A DNA stretch of 64,000 bases from Planctomycetota bacterium (GCA_016792805.1 JAEUHX010000042.1:62001-126000), one strand, 5' to 3'. Positions 7,130-15,993 are shown, numbered from the stretch's first letter. Notes: generated by a model not told the origin, from the letters alone. A program made the numbers and translations.

Positions 7130-9541
7130 CTACTGAAGCAGCGTCCAAGCAGCGGCGCCCGACGTGCCTCCAAAGGGGCCCATCGCGATCGGAACCACGG
7201 CCACGCCGTCGAAGTCGAAGCTCGGAAGTGTGAACTCCGTCAACGCGCCGGCCAGCAGGCTGCCGAGTACCGAACCTACCTGCTGGATCCCCTGTCCGAG
7301 AGCCAACAGATCCACCGAAGGAAGCCCAGAAAGAAGTGTTGCGTTCACCGTCAGCGACTGCACGCCCACGGCGAGCGCGCTCGTCGCCGGATTGAGATTC
7401 GTCGTCAGCTGCCCTTGCACGTCCAGCATCAGTGAGAGAATCGGCACGTCCGTCAGCGATCCCGGAACCGTCGTGCGGAACTCGAAGCGCACTCCGGGGA
7501 ACTCTGCGTGCAGCAGCGCCGGCCCCGACGAGTTTACAGAAACCACGGGGGCGACCGTAGGTGTGAGCTTCACTCGCACAAGCTGCGTCGGCGGCAGCAG
7601 CTCGAATCCGGCGCTCGGCAGGATTTGCGCGAGCTCCTGCGCCTGGAACGGAGTCTCGCCGAACCCGAGCGCATAGGCCGATGCGATCGTGTCGAGGTGC
7701 TGGTTGGCGAGCCCGGAAGAGGCAAGCCGCGACAGGAAGAGATTCAAGGCGTCCACCCGCGCGCCCGTGCCGACGTGGTACGCGGCGCCGCCCGGAGCCG
7801 TCGTCCCGAAGGTCGGAAGCGGAGCGCCAGAACTTACAAAAACCGGTAGCGACGGCCCCGTCGGCGGCAGCAGCGAGGCGAGGTAGCCGTTGGCCGTCGC
7901 CGAGACGCCGGAAGTCGTGTGCGTCACCGACTCGAATCGAAGCTGCAGGGAGTACAGCTTGTTGAGGAGGCCGAATTGTGTATCCGTGAAGTCGATCGCG
8001 AAGCCCGAGCCGAGAACCTCCGACAGCATCGGCTGGATCGCCGAGTTGAGCGCCGAGAGAGCCGCGTCGTAGACCGTACCGGTGAAAGCCTGATCGATGT
8101 CGAAGGGAATCCCCGACACGTCGTAGGAGAAGCCCGAGATCGAAATCTGCGCGGGCGACAGCGACACCGTCAAGGCGCCGTTCACAATCGGAAAAGTGGC
8201 GTTCGTCTTGATCGTCACGAGGTCTGCGCGCAGATACCCCGTCGACGACCATCCGATTCCGAAGAGCGTTCCCCAGAACGACATGGGGATATACAGATTG
8301 GAAATCGTGATTGTGATGCCGATGTTTGACGTTGTCGGCGTGAACGTCACGCCGTAGGGTCCGTGGGACGCACCCGTCGGCTTCGCGTACGCCGTCGCGA
8401 TGAAGATGTCGGCAATCTCCTGCGCGGGCACAGACGAAGTTACAATTTGAGAGAGGTTCAGCGCGTTGAGCTCCCCGAGTACGAGCGTCTCCACCTTGTC
8501 GAGCCCCTGCTGCGTCATCTGGACTCGCACGGATTGCGGCAGCGGCGTGGCCGTGCTCACGGCCGCACCGCGCAGCGCCGACATGCGCCGCGTGGCCACG
8601 GAGCCGTCGGAGGCGAGAATCTGATAGGTGATCGGCCGTGACGTTTGCCCCGGAATCCAGGGGATTCCCACAAAATTAGTGAAACTTCCGAGCGACGAAA
8701 GCACCGTCGGCACGCCGTCGATCGCAAAGGCGGCGATCTCGTCCTTCGGCTGGAGTTGCCCAAAGAGCGGGATCGTTGCGCCACTTAGGATCGCGCCGTC
8801 GAGCGGTGTCAGATAATTGAATGCGAAGGCGTGGATCGTCGTCTCGTCGGAGGAGAGTGGCACGCCATTTTTGTAGAGAGTGACTCGCGCAGTATAGTTG
8901 CCCGCGACGTCCGGAGTGAAATGCGGGAACTGTGTGTTCGTGTTCGCAAGATTCGATGCACTTCCAGCAGGCTTCGCGATCAGCTGCCATGCCAGGATCT
9001 CGCCCGGCGCCATGAGCCCGCCGCTCGCCGCATTGGCGCTTCCGTCAAGGACAACCTGATCTCCCACAAATGCCGAGAGATTGGGGCCCGCCGAAGCGAC
9101 CTTCTGCACCAGCAACGAGGCGCCGTTCGAGAACACAATTCCGTTGGGGTCCGACGCGTCGACCGCAAAAGCCACAAAATGAAAAGTCCGGCCGAGGAGA
9201 GCCGGGTCGGGCGGAACGATCGTCGACACGACGAGCGATCCCGACGGGGGAATCGTGAGTGGGCCTGCGAGAACCGACGTCGCAGCGGTGAATCCGAGCG
9301 GTACGAGCTCCCCGAGGAAGCTGAAGGGGCCCGCGCTCTCATCGAAGAGGATCCCGCCGGGCTTTCCGGCGGGTAGCTTGCCGTTCGCAATCAACCCGGC
9401 TCCGGGCGGCAGCGTGATCGCAGTAGCGCCATTCAGCTCAAGGGTCGCCTGGGGGGCGGCGGCCGAAGCGGATGGGGCCGTGAGAAGCGCGGTGAGGGCA
9501 GCCGCGCAAGCGAGTGCCTGCGAGCGGGGGTCGAGGTGCAT
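7130..9541 (-). CDS. Secreted protein with PKD-like domain and possible BPI/TULIP fold
   Basis: An 803-residue exported protein. A signal peptide covers about residues 1-27 (charged start, hydrophobic core, ASA/AAP cleavage region). Residues about 150-230 read like a PKD domain: LDGSANAAS, LAWQLIAKPAGSASN and DVAGNYTARVTLYKNG. From about residue 330 to the end there are long alternating hydrophobic-polar strands with few charges, arranged as two similar halves, and repeated segments such as ISNLYIPMSFWGTLF and LNLFLSRLASSGL. That pattern recalls BPI-like lipid-binding (TULIP) proteins, but this is inference from pattern and no database match was possible. The divergent region upstream also carries the Hsp20 promoter. 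No Cys lipobox is present, so the protein is probably periplasmic or released. Confidence 0.7.
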   Translation of the reverse strand: MHLDPRSQALACAAALTALLTAPSASAAAPQATLELNGATAITLPPGAGLIANGKLPAGKPGGILFDESAGPFSFLGELVPLGFTAATSVLAGPLTIPPSGSLVVSTIVPPDPALLGRTFHFVAFAVDASDPNGIVFSNGASLLVQKVASAGPNLSAFVGDQVVLDGSANAASGGLMAPGEILAWQLIAKPAGSASNLANTNTQFPHFTPDVAGNYTARVTLYKNGVPLSSDETTIHAFAFNYLTPLDGAILSGATIPLFGQLQPKDEIAAFAIDGVPTVLSSLGSFTNFVGIPWIPGQTSRPITYQILASDGSVATRRMSALRGAAVSTATPLPQSVRVQMTQQGLDKVETLVLGELNALNLSQIVTSSVPAQEIADIFIATAYAKPTGASHGPYGVTFTPTTSNIGITITISNLYIPMSFWGTLFGIGWSSTGYLRADLVTIKTNATFPIVNGALTVSLSPAQISISGFSYDVSGIPFDIDQAFTGTVYDAALSALNSAIQPMLSEVLGSGFAIDFTDTQFGLLNKLYSLQLRFESVTHTTSGVSATANGYLASLLPPTGPSLPVFVSSGAPLPTFGTTAPGGAAYHVGTGARVDALNLFLSRLASSGLANQHLDTIASAYALGFGETPFQAQELAQILPSAGFELLPPTQLVRVKLTPTVAPVVSVNSSGPALLHAEFPGVRFEFRTTVPGSLTDVPILSLMLDVQGQLTTNLNPATSALAVGVQSLTVNATLLSGLPSVDLLALGQGIQQVGSVLGSLLAGALTEFTLPSFDFDGVAVVPIAMGPFGGTSGAAAWTLLQ

Positions 9542-9697
9542 GGATTGCCGCGGCCCGGCGGGGCCGCCTCCGGATGTGTGGCGACGCTACGGCGGGTCCG
9601 CCGGTGCGGCAAGCGCCGAGACGGCAGCAATCTTGTATCCGCCGGTGCCAACACGACAGCTTGAGACCGGGCAGGTCGGGCGAGGGCGGCTCCAAGT

Positions 9698-9710
9698 CTT
9701 GAATTTCAAG
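9698..9710. promoter_or_regulatory. Palindrome CTTGAATTTCAAG upstream of hsp20
   Basis: A perfect 6+1+6 inverted repeat, about 35 bases before the sigma-54 -24 element. CTTGAA is also the -35 word of sigma-32 promoters, but no CCCCAT-type -10 follows at 13-14 bases, so a dimeric regulator site is the simpler reading. Confidence 0.4.
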
Positions 9711-9743
9711 GCACGTACGACGGCAGCCTCGCGTGGCTCACTT

Positions 9744-9758
9744 TGGCACGGGCGTTGC
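9744..9758 (+). promoter_or_regulatory. Sigma-54 (RpoN) promoter for hsp20
   Basis: TGGCACG-GGCG-TTGC matches the RpoN consensus TGGCACG-N4-TTGC at every specified base, with the invariant GG (9745-9746) and GC (9757-9758) exactly ten bases apart. Transcription would start near 9770, leaving an untranslated leader of about 117 bases before the hsp20 ATG. Transcription from it would require an enhancer-binding ATPase encoded elsewhere. Confidence 0.75.
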
Positions 9759-9886
9759 CTCTTGGCCTTCTGTGTGTTTCGAGGACGCCCTAGGGTCTCC
9801 TCGACATGGCGACGGCCGCCACGGTGCCGGAGCTGTGCATTTCCAGATGTTGCTTGTCCCCGATTCTACTCCTCTGGGAGGAAACG

Positions 9887-10351
9887 ATGACTTCCATCAT
9901 TCCGCGTCGAGAGCTCGGCATCTTTGGAGCGCCTGTTCGCGATATCCATCGCGACGTGGAAGGGTTGTTCCGCTCCTTCTTCGATGATTTCGACCGCCTG
10001 CCGGCGCTGGCGCAGTCCACGGTCCCGATGCCCGCGTTCGATGTGACAGAAACGCCCGAGACGTTCGTGATCAAGGCTGAGGTTCCGGGCATGGAGGCCA
10101 AAGATGTGGATATTCACATCGAAGGCGATCTTCTGACGTTCTCCGGAGAAAAGAAGGAGGAAGTCAAGAAAGACAGCGCGAATGTGCACTTCACGGAGCG
10201 TCGCTTCGGGAAGTGGTCGAGGTCCTTCCGCCTGCCGACGTCGGCCGACACGTCGCGTGTCGAAGCGCGCATGGTGAACGGCGTCCTGGACGTCACAATT
10301 CCCAAGCGCGCCGAGTCGAAGCCGCAGGTCATCAAGATCAAGCCGACGTGA
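9887..10351 (+). CDS. Small heat shock protein, Hsp20/alpha-crystallin
   Basis: An ATP-independent holdase chaperone of the cytoplasm that binds unfolding proteins and hands them to DnaK-type refolding machines. The 154-residue length is typical. The alpha-crystallin domain runs from about residue 50 to 142: FDVTETPETFVIKAEVPGM at its start, then the GVL motif at 132-134 and a C-terminal I-x-I element (IKIKP, 149-153) that mediates oligomer assembly. The ATG at 9887 is preceded by GGGAGG six bases upstream, which decides the start over longer in-frame candidates. It is a single gene with a near-perfect sigma-54 promoter and a small hairpin after its stop. Confidence 0.95.
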   Translation: MTSIIPRRELGIFGAPVRDIHRDVEGLFRSFFDDFDRLPALAQSTVPMPAFDVTETPETFVIKAEVPGMEAKDVDIHIEGDLLTFSGEKKEEVKKDSANVHFTERRFGKWSRSFRLPTSADTSRVEARMVNGVLDVTIPKRAESKPQVIKIKPT

Positions 10352-10369
10352 TCGGCGAGTGAGCGCTGA

Positions 10370-10384
10370 GGGAAGCTACTTCCC
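10370..10384. terminator. Short hairpin between convergent hsp20 and TPR genes
   Basis: GGGAAG-CTA-CTTCCC is a perfect six-base-pair stem. Its loop contains the stop codon of the minus-strand TPR gene, and it lies 18 bases after the hsp20 stop. There is no T-run on either side, so it is at best a weak or factor-assisted terminator. Confidence 0.35.
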
Positions 10385-11458
10385 GAGCCTCCGCAAGATC
10401 TCCGCGACGCGGCGGGCGAGGTCTCCCTTGCCCGCCGCCTTCGCTTTCACCTCGATCTGTGACCCGAGTTCCCGAAGCGAGGGATCGCGAGAGAGAGCCG
10501 TCCCGGCCGCAAGGGCTTGCGCCCAGTGGCTCGCGGCGTCTTCGAGCTTGTCGAGATGGGTGAATGCCTCCGCAAGCCGCCGGTGGGCCGACGGCCCCGA
10601 AGGATCGGCCGCGAGCGCTTGAGTGGCAGCCTCCTGCGCCCTCTCCCAGTCGGAGCAGAGGAGCGCGGCGTCGCACCATTCCAACAGAAGCCCTCGGTCG
10701 CGCGAGCCGCGCGCAATCGGCTCCAGCAGCGGGAGGGCGAGCCGGCCAAGCCGGGCATGAAGATACAGTTGCCCAAGCGCACGCGCCGCCTTCACGTCGC
10801 CCGGACTCACGGCGAGCCGCTTGGCGAGTGCCGTTCGTTTTGTGGAGAAATCAAACTTCTCCTTGTAGAGGGCGCGCTGCGCCGCGGCGCCCGCGTCGTC
10901 GCCGACGCGTTGCGCGACGGCCGCGAGCGCATAGTGCGCCGACGCCGCGGAGTCGCTCCAGGGATCGGCCGCGAGCGCTTGGGAAAGCCACAGTTTTGTC
11001 TTGTTGTCGTCTCGGCGCCGATGGGCGAACTGACCCGCAGCGAAGAGGACGTCGGCTGAGGCGGGCGCCACGGCGAGCGCCTCCTGCAGCAGCGCCTGTG
11101 CTTCCTCGACCGAGCCGAGCATCTCCTTCGCTCGGGCGAGCGACACCAGCGTGACGGCGTCCTTCGGCTCCTCTTCCCGCGCCGAGCCCAACGCCTGTGC
11201 GGCCTCTGCGTAGCGGTGCTGCTCGATAAAGATGAGCCCTCGAAGCTGGCGTGCTTTAGTTCGCGTGCGCGAGTCAACAGATCCAGCGAGCAGAAGTTCC
11301 AGCCGCGCCAGCGCGTCGTCGAACCGCTCCATCGCGAAAAGTTGCACTGCCGAGGTGAGCTCCTCGGACGCAGGCTTGCTCTCCGCGCCCGGCTTCGAGG
11401 CCGTTTCCTGCGGCAGAAGCAGCGCTGCCGCCGCGGCGAACCAGGCGAGCGGGATCAC
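10376..11458 (-). CDS. Exported TPR protein
   Basis: A 360-residue protein with a short N-terminal hydrophobic segment (MIPLAWFAAAAALLLPQ), probably a signal peptide or anchor, then helical TPR-like repeats through to the end. Typical repeat fragments are AEAAQALGSAREEEPKDAVT, SADVLFAAGQFAHRRRDDN and GPSAHRRLAEAFTHLDKLED. TPR arrays act as protein-interaction scaffolds; no enzyme motif is visible. Its start overlaps the stop of the RlmI-like gene by four bases, so it is the last gene of a three-gene operon. The function is unknown, and co-transcription with an rRNA methyltransferase does not by itself suggest one. Confidence 0.75.
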   Translation of the reverse strand: MIPLAWFAAAAALLLPQETASKPGAESKPASEELTSAVQLFAMERFDDALARLELLLAGSVDSRTRTKARQLRGLIFIEQHRYAEAAQALGSAREEEPKDAVTLVSLARAKEMLGSVEEAQALLQEALAVAPASADVLFAAGQFAHRRRDDNKTKLWLSQALAADPWSDSAASAHYALAAVAQRVGDDAGAAAQRALYKEKFDFSTKRTALAKRLAVSPGDVKAARALGQLYLHARLGRLALPLLEPIARGSRDRGLLLEWCDAALLCSDWERAQEAATQALAADPSGPSAHRRLAEAFTHLDKLEDAASHWAQALAAGTALSRDPSLRELGSQIEVKAKAAGKGDLARRVAEILRRLGK

Positions 11459-12642
11459 AATTCCTCCACGGACGCGAGCACGGCTTTCAGGTAGCGCCCT
11501 TCGGGGAAGTGGGGGGCCACCGGATGGTCAGGCGCGGCGCCGCGAATCCCAAGAATCCGCATGCGCTTGCCGGCGCGCGCCGCCGCTTTGCGCAGAAGCC
11601 CGAGGAACATCTCCTCGGAGACAAGCCCCGAGCAGGAGCAAGTGAACAGAAGGCCGTGATTCTTGAGCGCCTTCATCCCGAGCTCGTTCAGATCCGTGTA
11701 CTTTGCAGCGGCTCTCGGAAGCTCGCCCATGGAAGGCGCGAGCTTCGGCGGGTCGAGCACGACGACGTCGTAGCGCCGCTTTCCTGTCTGCACTTCACGC
11801 AAGTAGTCGAAGGCGTCGGCATGCACAAATTCGAGCCGCGGCGCCTGGTGGAGCTTCGCATTGCGTTTCGCCAGCTCGATCGCCTCTTCGTCGAGATCGA
11901 CGCCCGTCACGCGTCCGGCTTTCCCAAGCACGGAGGCGGCGATCGCGAATCCGCCCTGATATGTGCAGCAATCGAGTACGTCGCGGCTCTCAACGAATTG
12001 TGCAAGCCACTGGCGGTTGTCGCGCTGGTCGAGGAACGCGCCGGTTTTATGGCCTTTCGAGAAGTCTACATGAAAGCGAAGCCCGCGCTCGCGGATCACG
12101 GCGGCCGCGCCTTCGTCCTGCGGGCGCGCCGCGACGCGAATTCCCTCGGCGACGGCCGCTTTTTCGGAGACGTGCACCACGACGCGCGACACCGGCAGCT
12201 CCTCGCGAAGCACGCTCTCGACGAGCTCAAGGCGCTCATACCACGCGAGCGCGTTGATCTCGACGCTCGCGACGTCGGCGTAGCGGTCGACGATGAGGCC
12301 CGAGAGCTCGTCACCTTCGGAGTTCACAACTCGGTAGGCGTCGGTCACGGCATCGAGCGAAAGCACTTTTCGGCGCAGATACACCGCGTCGCGAATGCGC
12401 CGTCGGAGAAATGCCTCGTCGACGGGGTCGGCGCCCCAGCGCAGCACGCGAACACCGATCTGCGATCGCGAGCTATAGAAACCGTGACCCACGATGGCGC
12501 CGTCGCGGCTCTCGAGCGCGACGAGCGAGCCGTCGGGAATCTCCCGCGACCGCTCGACCATTTTGCGATAGACCCAGGGCCGCAGCCCCGTGGCCGCAGT
12601 CTTGAGCTTGATCTTCGGGGGCGAAGCGATCGTCTCGCTCAT
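11455..12642 (-). CDS. rlmI: RlmI-like 23S rRNA cytosine-C5 methyltransferase
   Basis: A class I SAM-dependent rRNA methyltransferase of the RlmI family, which in E. coli makes m5C1962 of 23S rRNA. The 395-residue protein has an N-terminal PUA RNA-binding domain (about 5-85, with the GLRPWVYRKMV and GHGFYSSRSQIGVRVL segments), then the Rossmann domain. Motif I is DVLDCCTYQGGFAIAA, motif IV is VVLDPPKLA, and the catalytic Cys lies in FTCSCSG. The FSKGHKTGAFLDQRDNR segment is the family-typical substrate motif. It overlaps by four bases with genes on both sides. The exact target base in this organism is inferred from family membership. Confidence 0.9.
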   Translation of the reverse strand: MSETIASPPKIKLKTAATGLRPWVYRKMVERSREIPDGSLVALESRDGAIVGHGFYSSRSQIGVRVLRWGADPVDEAFLRRRIRDAVYLRRKVLSLDAVTDAYRVVNSEGDELSGLIVDRYADVASVEINALAWYERLELVESVLREELPVSRVVVHVSEKAAVAEGIRVAARPQDEGAAAVIRERGLRFHVDFSKGHKTGAFLDQRDNRQWLAQFVESRDVLDCCTYQGGFAIAASVLGKAGRVTGVDLDEEAIELAKRNAKLHQAPRLEFVHADAFDYLREVQTGKRRYDVVVLDPPKLAPSMGELPRAAAKYTDLNELGMKALKNHGLLFTCSCSGLVSEEMFLGLLRKAAARAGKRMRILGIRGAAPDHPVAPHFPEGRYLKAVLASVEEL

Positions 12643-14477
12643 TTGTTCGAACCGCCCTCCGAGAGCGGAGTGGAGCTCACAGAAACGGGTTTTCCTTGCA
12701 CGATGCGGACGGCACGCCCGGCGAGGCCGCTTCCCGGGACGACGTCGCGCGTGCCGTCGGGCCAGCGGATCTCAATCTGTTGGATCTCCGGAGAGTTCCC
12801 GAGTCCGAAGCAGATCCGCGGATCCCGCGACGACGCGTAGGAGCCGCTGCGGCGCACCTCGCGCACTTGCTTTCCCGAAGGAGTTGTGATGATCACTTGT
12901 GCTCCCAGTGCGTCGCGCGGCGCAAGCCCGGGCTCGCGCGGCGGCAGAAGGCACTCGATGCGGACCCGATGCGCGCCGCCCGAAGCAGGCGTCGCCGTCC
13001 CGTTGCGCAGCAGAGCTGCCGGCCCATCGACCGGCACTAACAAGAAATCCTCGTCGCCGTCGTCGTCGAGGTCGAGGGCCACCAGGATCCGATGGGATCG
13101 CCGCTCTAAGAGCGGAGAGCCGCTCGGCGGCACCAGCTCCTCGAACTTGCCTGCGCCGGCATTCACAAAAACTTGGTTCCGCTGCGCGTAGCTCGTGCCG
13201 GTGCCCTTGGCGTCGGCTTGCGGATACACATGGCCGTTCATGACAAATATATCGAGGTCGCCGTCAAGGTCGAGATCCTCGAGTTCCACTCCCCATTTCA
13301 GCGTCGCGAGCGTCGCTCTCCCGATGCCGCTCGTCCAGGTGGCCGTATCATACAAAACAGGCTTCTTCGGCACGCCGTAGCTCGAGGCGCGGCTCGTGTA
13401 GAGGCTCACGGGCTCGTCGCTGAAGTTCGTCACGACGAGATCGGGCAGGCCGTCGCCGTTCACGTCACCTGCCGCGACCCCCATGCCCGCATAGGTGGAC
13501 CCGTCCTCGCCGAGGCCCACGCCGGTCTCGAAGGCGCACTCCACAAATCCTTCTGGGTCGTGCCGCCAGAGGAAGTTCTGCTTGCTGTCATTTGCAATAT
13601 ATAGATCGAGATCGCCATCAGCGTCGAAGTCGACGGGGCAGATCCCAAGCCCATAAGAGGCGGGCGCCCCCGAGAACCCCGCCTCGAGAGTCGCCTCAGT
13701 AAACTTCCCGCCCTGATTCTTGAAGTAACGATCGGGCGTCGGCACGAGCCCCTTCGGCCCGCAATAGACCTCTTGACCGCGCCACGTGCATGGCACCTTC
13801 AGCGACCCGGCCACTTTGCGCGGCGGACGCTTCCGGTCGAGTTCCAGGTAGCGCACAAGGTACAAATCCTGATCGCCGTCTCCGTCGCCATCGAAGAAGC
13901 AGGCGTTGCTCACCCATCCTCGTTCGTCGATTCCCATCTCGCGCGCCCGATCGGCGAGCTGCACTTGCCGGCCTTGCGCGTGGGAGTTCACAAGAAACGC
14001 GGACTTCAAATATCCCCCGAGGAAGACGTCGGGGATGCCGTCGCCGTCGGGGTCGCCGACGGTGACGCAGGTCCACCACCCTTTCAGGTTCGCGGCTCCT
14101 TCGCCGCGCAGCCCGACCTCGGCGCTCGAATCCACAAATCGCCCGCCGTCGTTTCTCCAATAGGAGGGGTGCGCGCCGCCGCCGGCGTTCAGCTCCTCGA
14201 GGGTCGACCCTTGAGCAAGGAAAAGGTCGAGGTCGCCGTCGAGGTCGGCGTCGAGCACGCCCGCGCCGACTCCATTGGCCTCCACGATGTCGAGCTTCTC
14301 CGGGGTGCCGCAGCGCGCGGAGAACGCGAGCCCGTACTCGGCCGTCGCGTCGGAAAAGACAATCGGCGCCGCCGCCGGCTGCGAGGCGGGTGCCTGAGGG
14401 GATGGCGGGCTCCACGCAGCTGTGAGAAGTGGGGCGAAGAGCGCGACGCGCATTCCTCGCGATTGTACGGGCCCCAC
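12639..14477 (-). CDS. CRTAC1/FG-GAP beta-propeller protein with ASPIC/UnbV tail
   Basis: A 612-residue exported protein. An N-terminal signal-like segment follows the GTG start at 14477. That start is preceded by AAAGGAAG on the minus strand at good spacing; an internal ATG at 14453 is the alternative. Seven or so FG-GAP/VCBS-type calcium-binding repeats are visible as D-x-D-x-D-G-D loops (for example DADLDGDLDLF, DPDGDGIPDV, DGDGDGDQDLY and DVNGDGLPDLV), expected to form an integrin-alpha-like propeller. The C-terminal 90 residues match the ASPIC/UnbV domain, with RIEC, SGSYASSRDPRICFGLG and IEIRWPDG. Such proteins are common in Planctomycetota and are thought to act at the cell surface; no reaction is known. 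First gene of the operon with the methyltransferase and TPR genes. Confidence 0.85.
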   Translation of the reverse strand: MGPVQSRGMRVALFAPLLTAAWSPPSPQAPASQPAAAPIVFSDATAEYGLAFSARCGTPEKLDIVEANGVGAGVLDADLDGDLDLFLAQGSTLEELNAGGGAHPSYWRNDGGRFVDSSAEVGLRGEGAANLKGWWTCVTVGDPDGDGIPDVFLGGYLKSAFLVNSHAQGRQVQLADRAREMGIDERGWVSNACFFDGDGDGDQDLYLVRYLELDRKRPPRKVAGSLKVPCTWRGQEVYCGPKGLVPTPDRYFKNQGGKFTEATLEAGFSGAPASYGLGICPVDFDADGDLDLYIANDSKQNFLWRHDPEGFVECAFETGVGLGEDGSTYAGMGVAAGDVNGDGLPDLVVTNFSDEPVSLYTSRASSYGVPKKPVLYDTATWTSGIGRATLATLKWGVELEDLDLDGDLDIFVMNGHVYPQADAKGTGTSYAQRNQVFVNAGAGKFEELVPPSGSPLLERRSHRILVALDLDDDGDEDFLLVPVDGPAALLRNGTATPASGGAHRVRIECLLPPREPGLAPRDALGAQVIITTPSGKQVREVRRSGSYASSRDPRICFGLGNSPEIQQIEIRWPDGTRDVVPGSGLAGRAVRIVQGKPVSVSSTPLSEGGSNK

Positions 14478-14603
14478 CGCGGCGGCTTCCTTTCGACAAC
14501 GGCGCGGGACATTACTACTCTCCCGTTCCTCCCCTCATATCCCGTGGCGGGGAGTTCACCTCGCGGCTTCGCTACTCACCTCAGCTCCAACAGGCGGTTT
14601 CCC

Positions 14604-15596
14604 ATGGGGCGCCCGGCACCGGATCTTCTCTCGCTCCTTCTTCGCCAGCAGAAGGGCTCCGCTGTCGGCAAAGCTGCGGAAGGGGAGGCGGCAGCAGCCG
14701 CTCAGTCTGGATTAGGCCCCCAGGAGCGAACCAAGGCGGAGGCGGGGAGACAGGAGCCGAATCTGCGAGCTTCCGGTGAGCCTGCGCCGACGAACGCCCA
14801 CGCGAAGGTCGCAAATACTCCGATTCCAGAGCACGCGCGGGCGTCGGCTCACGGAGCCCGCGGCGGGCGGGGCGCGCCTGTCCCGGAGCGCCCCCACAAG
14901 CAAGTGGTGCTACCCGACACCCCGCGGCGCCCCGTAACCGAGCCGCTTCGCGAGACCGATGGCTCGGCGGAGCGCTCGCTGCCGCTGCCTCCTGCGGTAC
15001 TGCGCAGCGTCGGCTATCCGTTGCTTCTCCTGGTCCTCTTGGGAGTTGGCTATTTCGCGGCGGGGAGGCTCGGTTGGCTCAGCTCGAACGCCGAGGGGCG
15101 ACCCGCCGGCGATCCCGGTGGCTCACCGCCGAGCCTCGGGAATCTTGTCCCGGGTCCGGGAGGCTCGGCCGAGGGCGTGGACCGCGGCATCGGCGCGTCG
15201 CCGCAGGCGAGCCCGTCGGGCGAGATCGCGAAGCCCAAGCCCGCCGGCACCCATGCGGTCCGCGCCATCTCCTTCTCCGACTCGGAGAGCGGCCGGACGA
15301 AGGCGCAAGAGGCGGTGGCGGCGCTCGCCGCGCGTGGATTCACGGACGCCCGTTTCGAGCGCGTGCCGGTCGCCGGTTCCTCAAGGGGGGAGATTGTGGT
15401 CTTCGTCGGCAGCGGCGAGTCGGCTCGCGATCCGGGGCTCCTCGAACTGCGAGAGCGCGTCTCCGCGGTGCCGCCCTACCACGCGGGCGAGAAAAAGCCC
15501 CCCTTTTCCGACAGCTTCGTTTCACGCGTGCCGTCCACTCCCGCGGGCTCTCCGTCAGAAGGCACCCCGAAGACAAGCGACGGTGGCGCCCGCTAA
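14604..15596 (+). CDS. Membrane-anchored protein with SPOR-like C-terminal domain
   Basis: A 330-residue protein with a cytoplasmic, Ala/Gln/Glu/Pro-rich and probably disordered N-terminal 135 residues. One membrane span follows (about 140-160, YPLLLLVLLGVGYFAAGRL), then a Gly/Pro linker and a small folded domain of about 90 residues. That domain (RAISFSDSESG, ARGFTDARFERVPVAGSSRG, IVVFVGSGES) resembles a SPOR-type peptidoglycan-binding fold in its alternation of strand and helix, but the match is loose. I chose the ATG at 14604 because upstream codons lie opposite the divergent CRTAC1 gene. Not recognised beyond that; a cell-envelope role is inferred. Confidence 0.65.
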   Translation: MGRPAPDLLSLLLRQQKGSAVGKAAEGEAAAAAQSGLGPQERTKAEAGRQEPNLRASGEPAPTNAHAKVANTPIPEHARASAHGARGGRGAPVPERPHKQVVLPDTPRRPVTEPLRETDGSAERSLPLPPAVLRSVGYPLLLLVLLGVGYFAAGRLGWLSSNAEGRPAGDPGGSPPSLGNLVPGPGGSAEGVDRGIGASPQASPSGEIAKPKPAGTHAVRAISFSDSESGRTKAQEAVAALAARGFTDARFERVPVAGSSRGEIVVFVGSGESARDPGLLELRERVSAVPPYHAGEKKPPFSDSFVSRVPSTPAGSPSEGTPKTSDGGAR

Positions 15597-15672
15597 GATC
15601 CGGGCTTCCCATGGCTCCGAGCGATCCGCGTGGAGCCCTCGACCTTCTGCTGAAACGTCCCGTCGCCTCCCC

Positions 15673-15975
15673 ATGTCTATTCATCGAAGCCTGGCTGCCC
15701 GGAGCGCGCTGAAGCGCTCGCGCAACGTTCTGACCCGCAAGGAGCGCATTGATTCGCTCAAGGCTGCGGGCAAGGCCAACGACGAGACGTCGATCTTCGG
15801 AATGCCGAAGGTTCGCACGCAGTTCAAGACGGCGAAGAAGAAGGCCGCCAAGAAGGAAGCCGCGGAAGGGGCCGCTCCGGCTGCTGGTGCCGCGCCGGCC
15901 GCGGGTGCGAAGGGGGGAGCCGCAGCGCCCGCAGCGAAGGCTGCAGCCCCGGCCGCGAAGGCCGCCAAGAAGTAA
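15673..15975 (+). CDS. PVC-type small basic protein (TIGR04137-like)
   Basis: A 100-residue, strongly basic protein starting MSIHRSLAARSALKRSRNVL, then TRKERIDSLKAAGK, a short FGMPKVRTQFKTAKKK segment and a low-complexity Ala/Pro/Lys tail. This layout is what I know of the small basic protein family found in Planctomycetes, Verrucomicrobia and Chlamydiae, suspected to be ribosome-associated but not assigned a role. The Lys/Ala-rich tail is typical and variable in length. It serves as the best taxonomic marker in the window. It stands alone, with a strong nested hairpin directly after its stop. Confidence 0.85.
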   Translation: MSIHRSLAARSALKRSRNVLTRKERIDSLKAAGKANDETSIFGMPKVRTQFKTAKKKAAKKEAAEGAAPAAGAAPAAGAKGGAAAPAAKAAAPAAKAAKK

Positions 15976-15993
15976 CGTTCACGAATCCTCGCC

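Larger units (their letters stand above)
9542..9886. other. 345-base divergent promoter region
   Basis: This non-coding region separates the minus-strand secreted-protein gene from hsp20. It holds a sigma-54 type promoter pointing at hsp20 and a 13-base palindrome, both listed separately. No clear promoter for the minus-strand gene stands out. Confidence 0.6.

Noticed and set aside
9698-9725. Sigma-32 promoter starting at CTTGAA upstream of hsp20
   Set aside because: No CCCCAT-like -10 occurs at the required 13-14 base spacing; the sigma-54 match downstream is much stronger.
13773-14603. N-terminal extension of the 14604 gene upstream to 13773
   Set aside because: That stretch is antisense to the well-supported CRTAC1-like gene and reads as a shadow frame.
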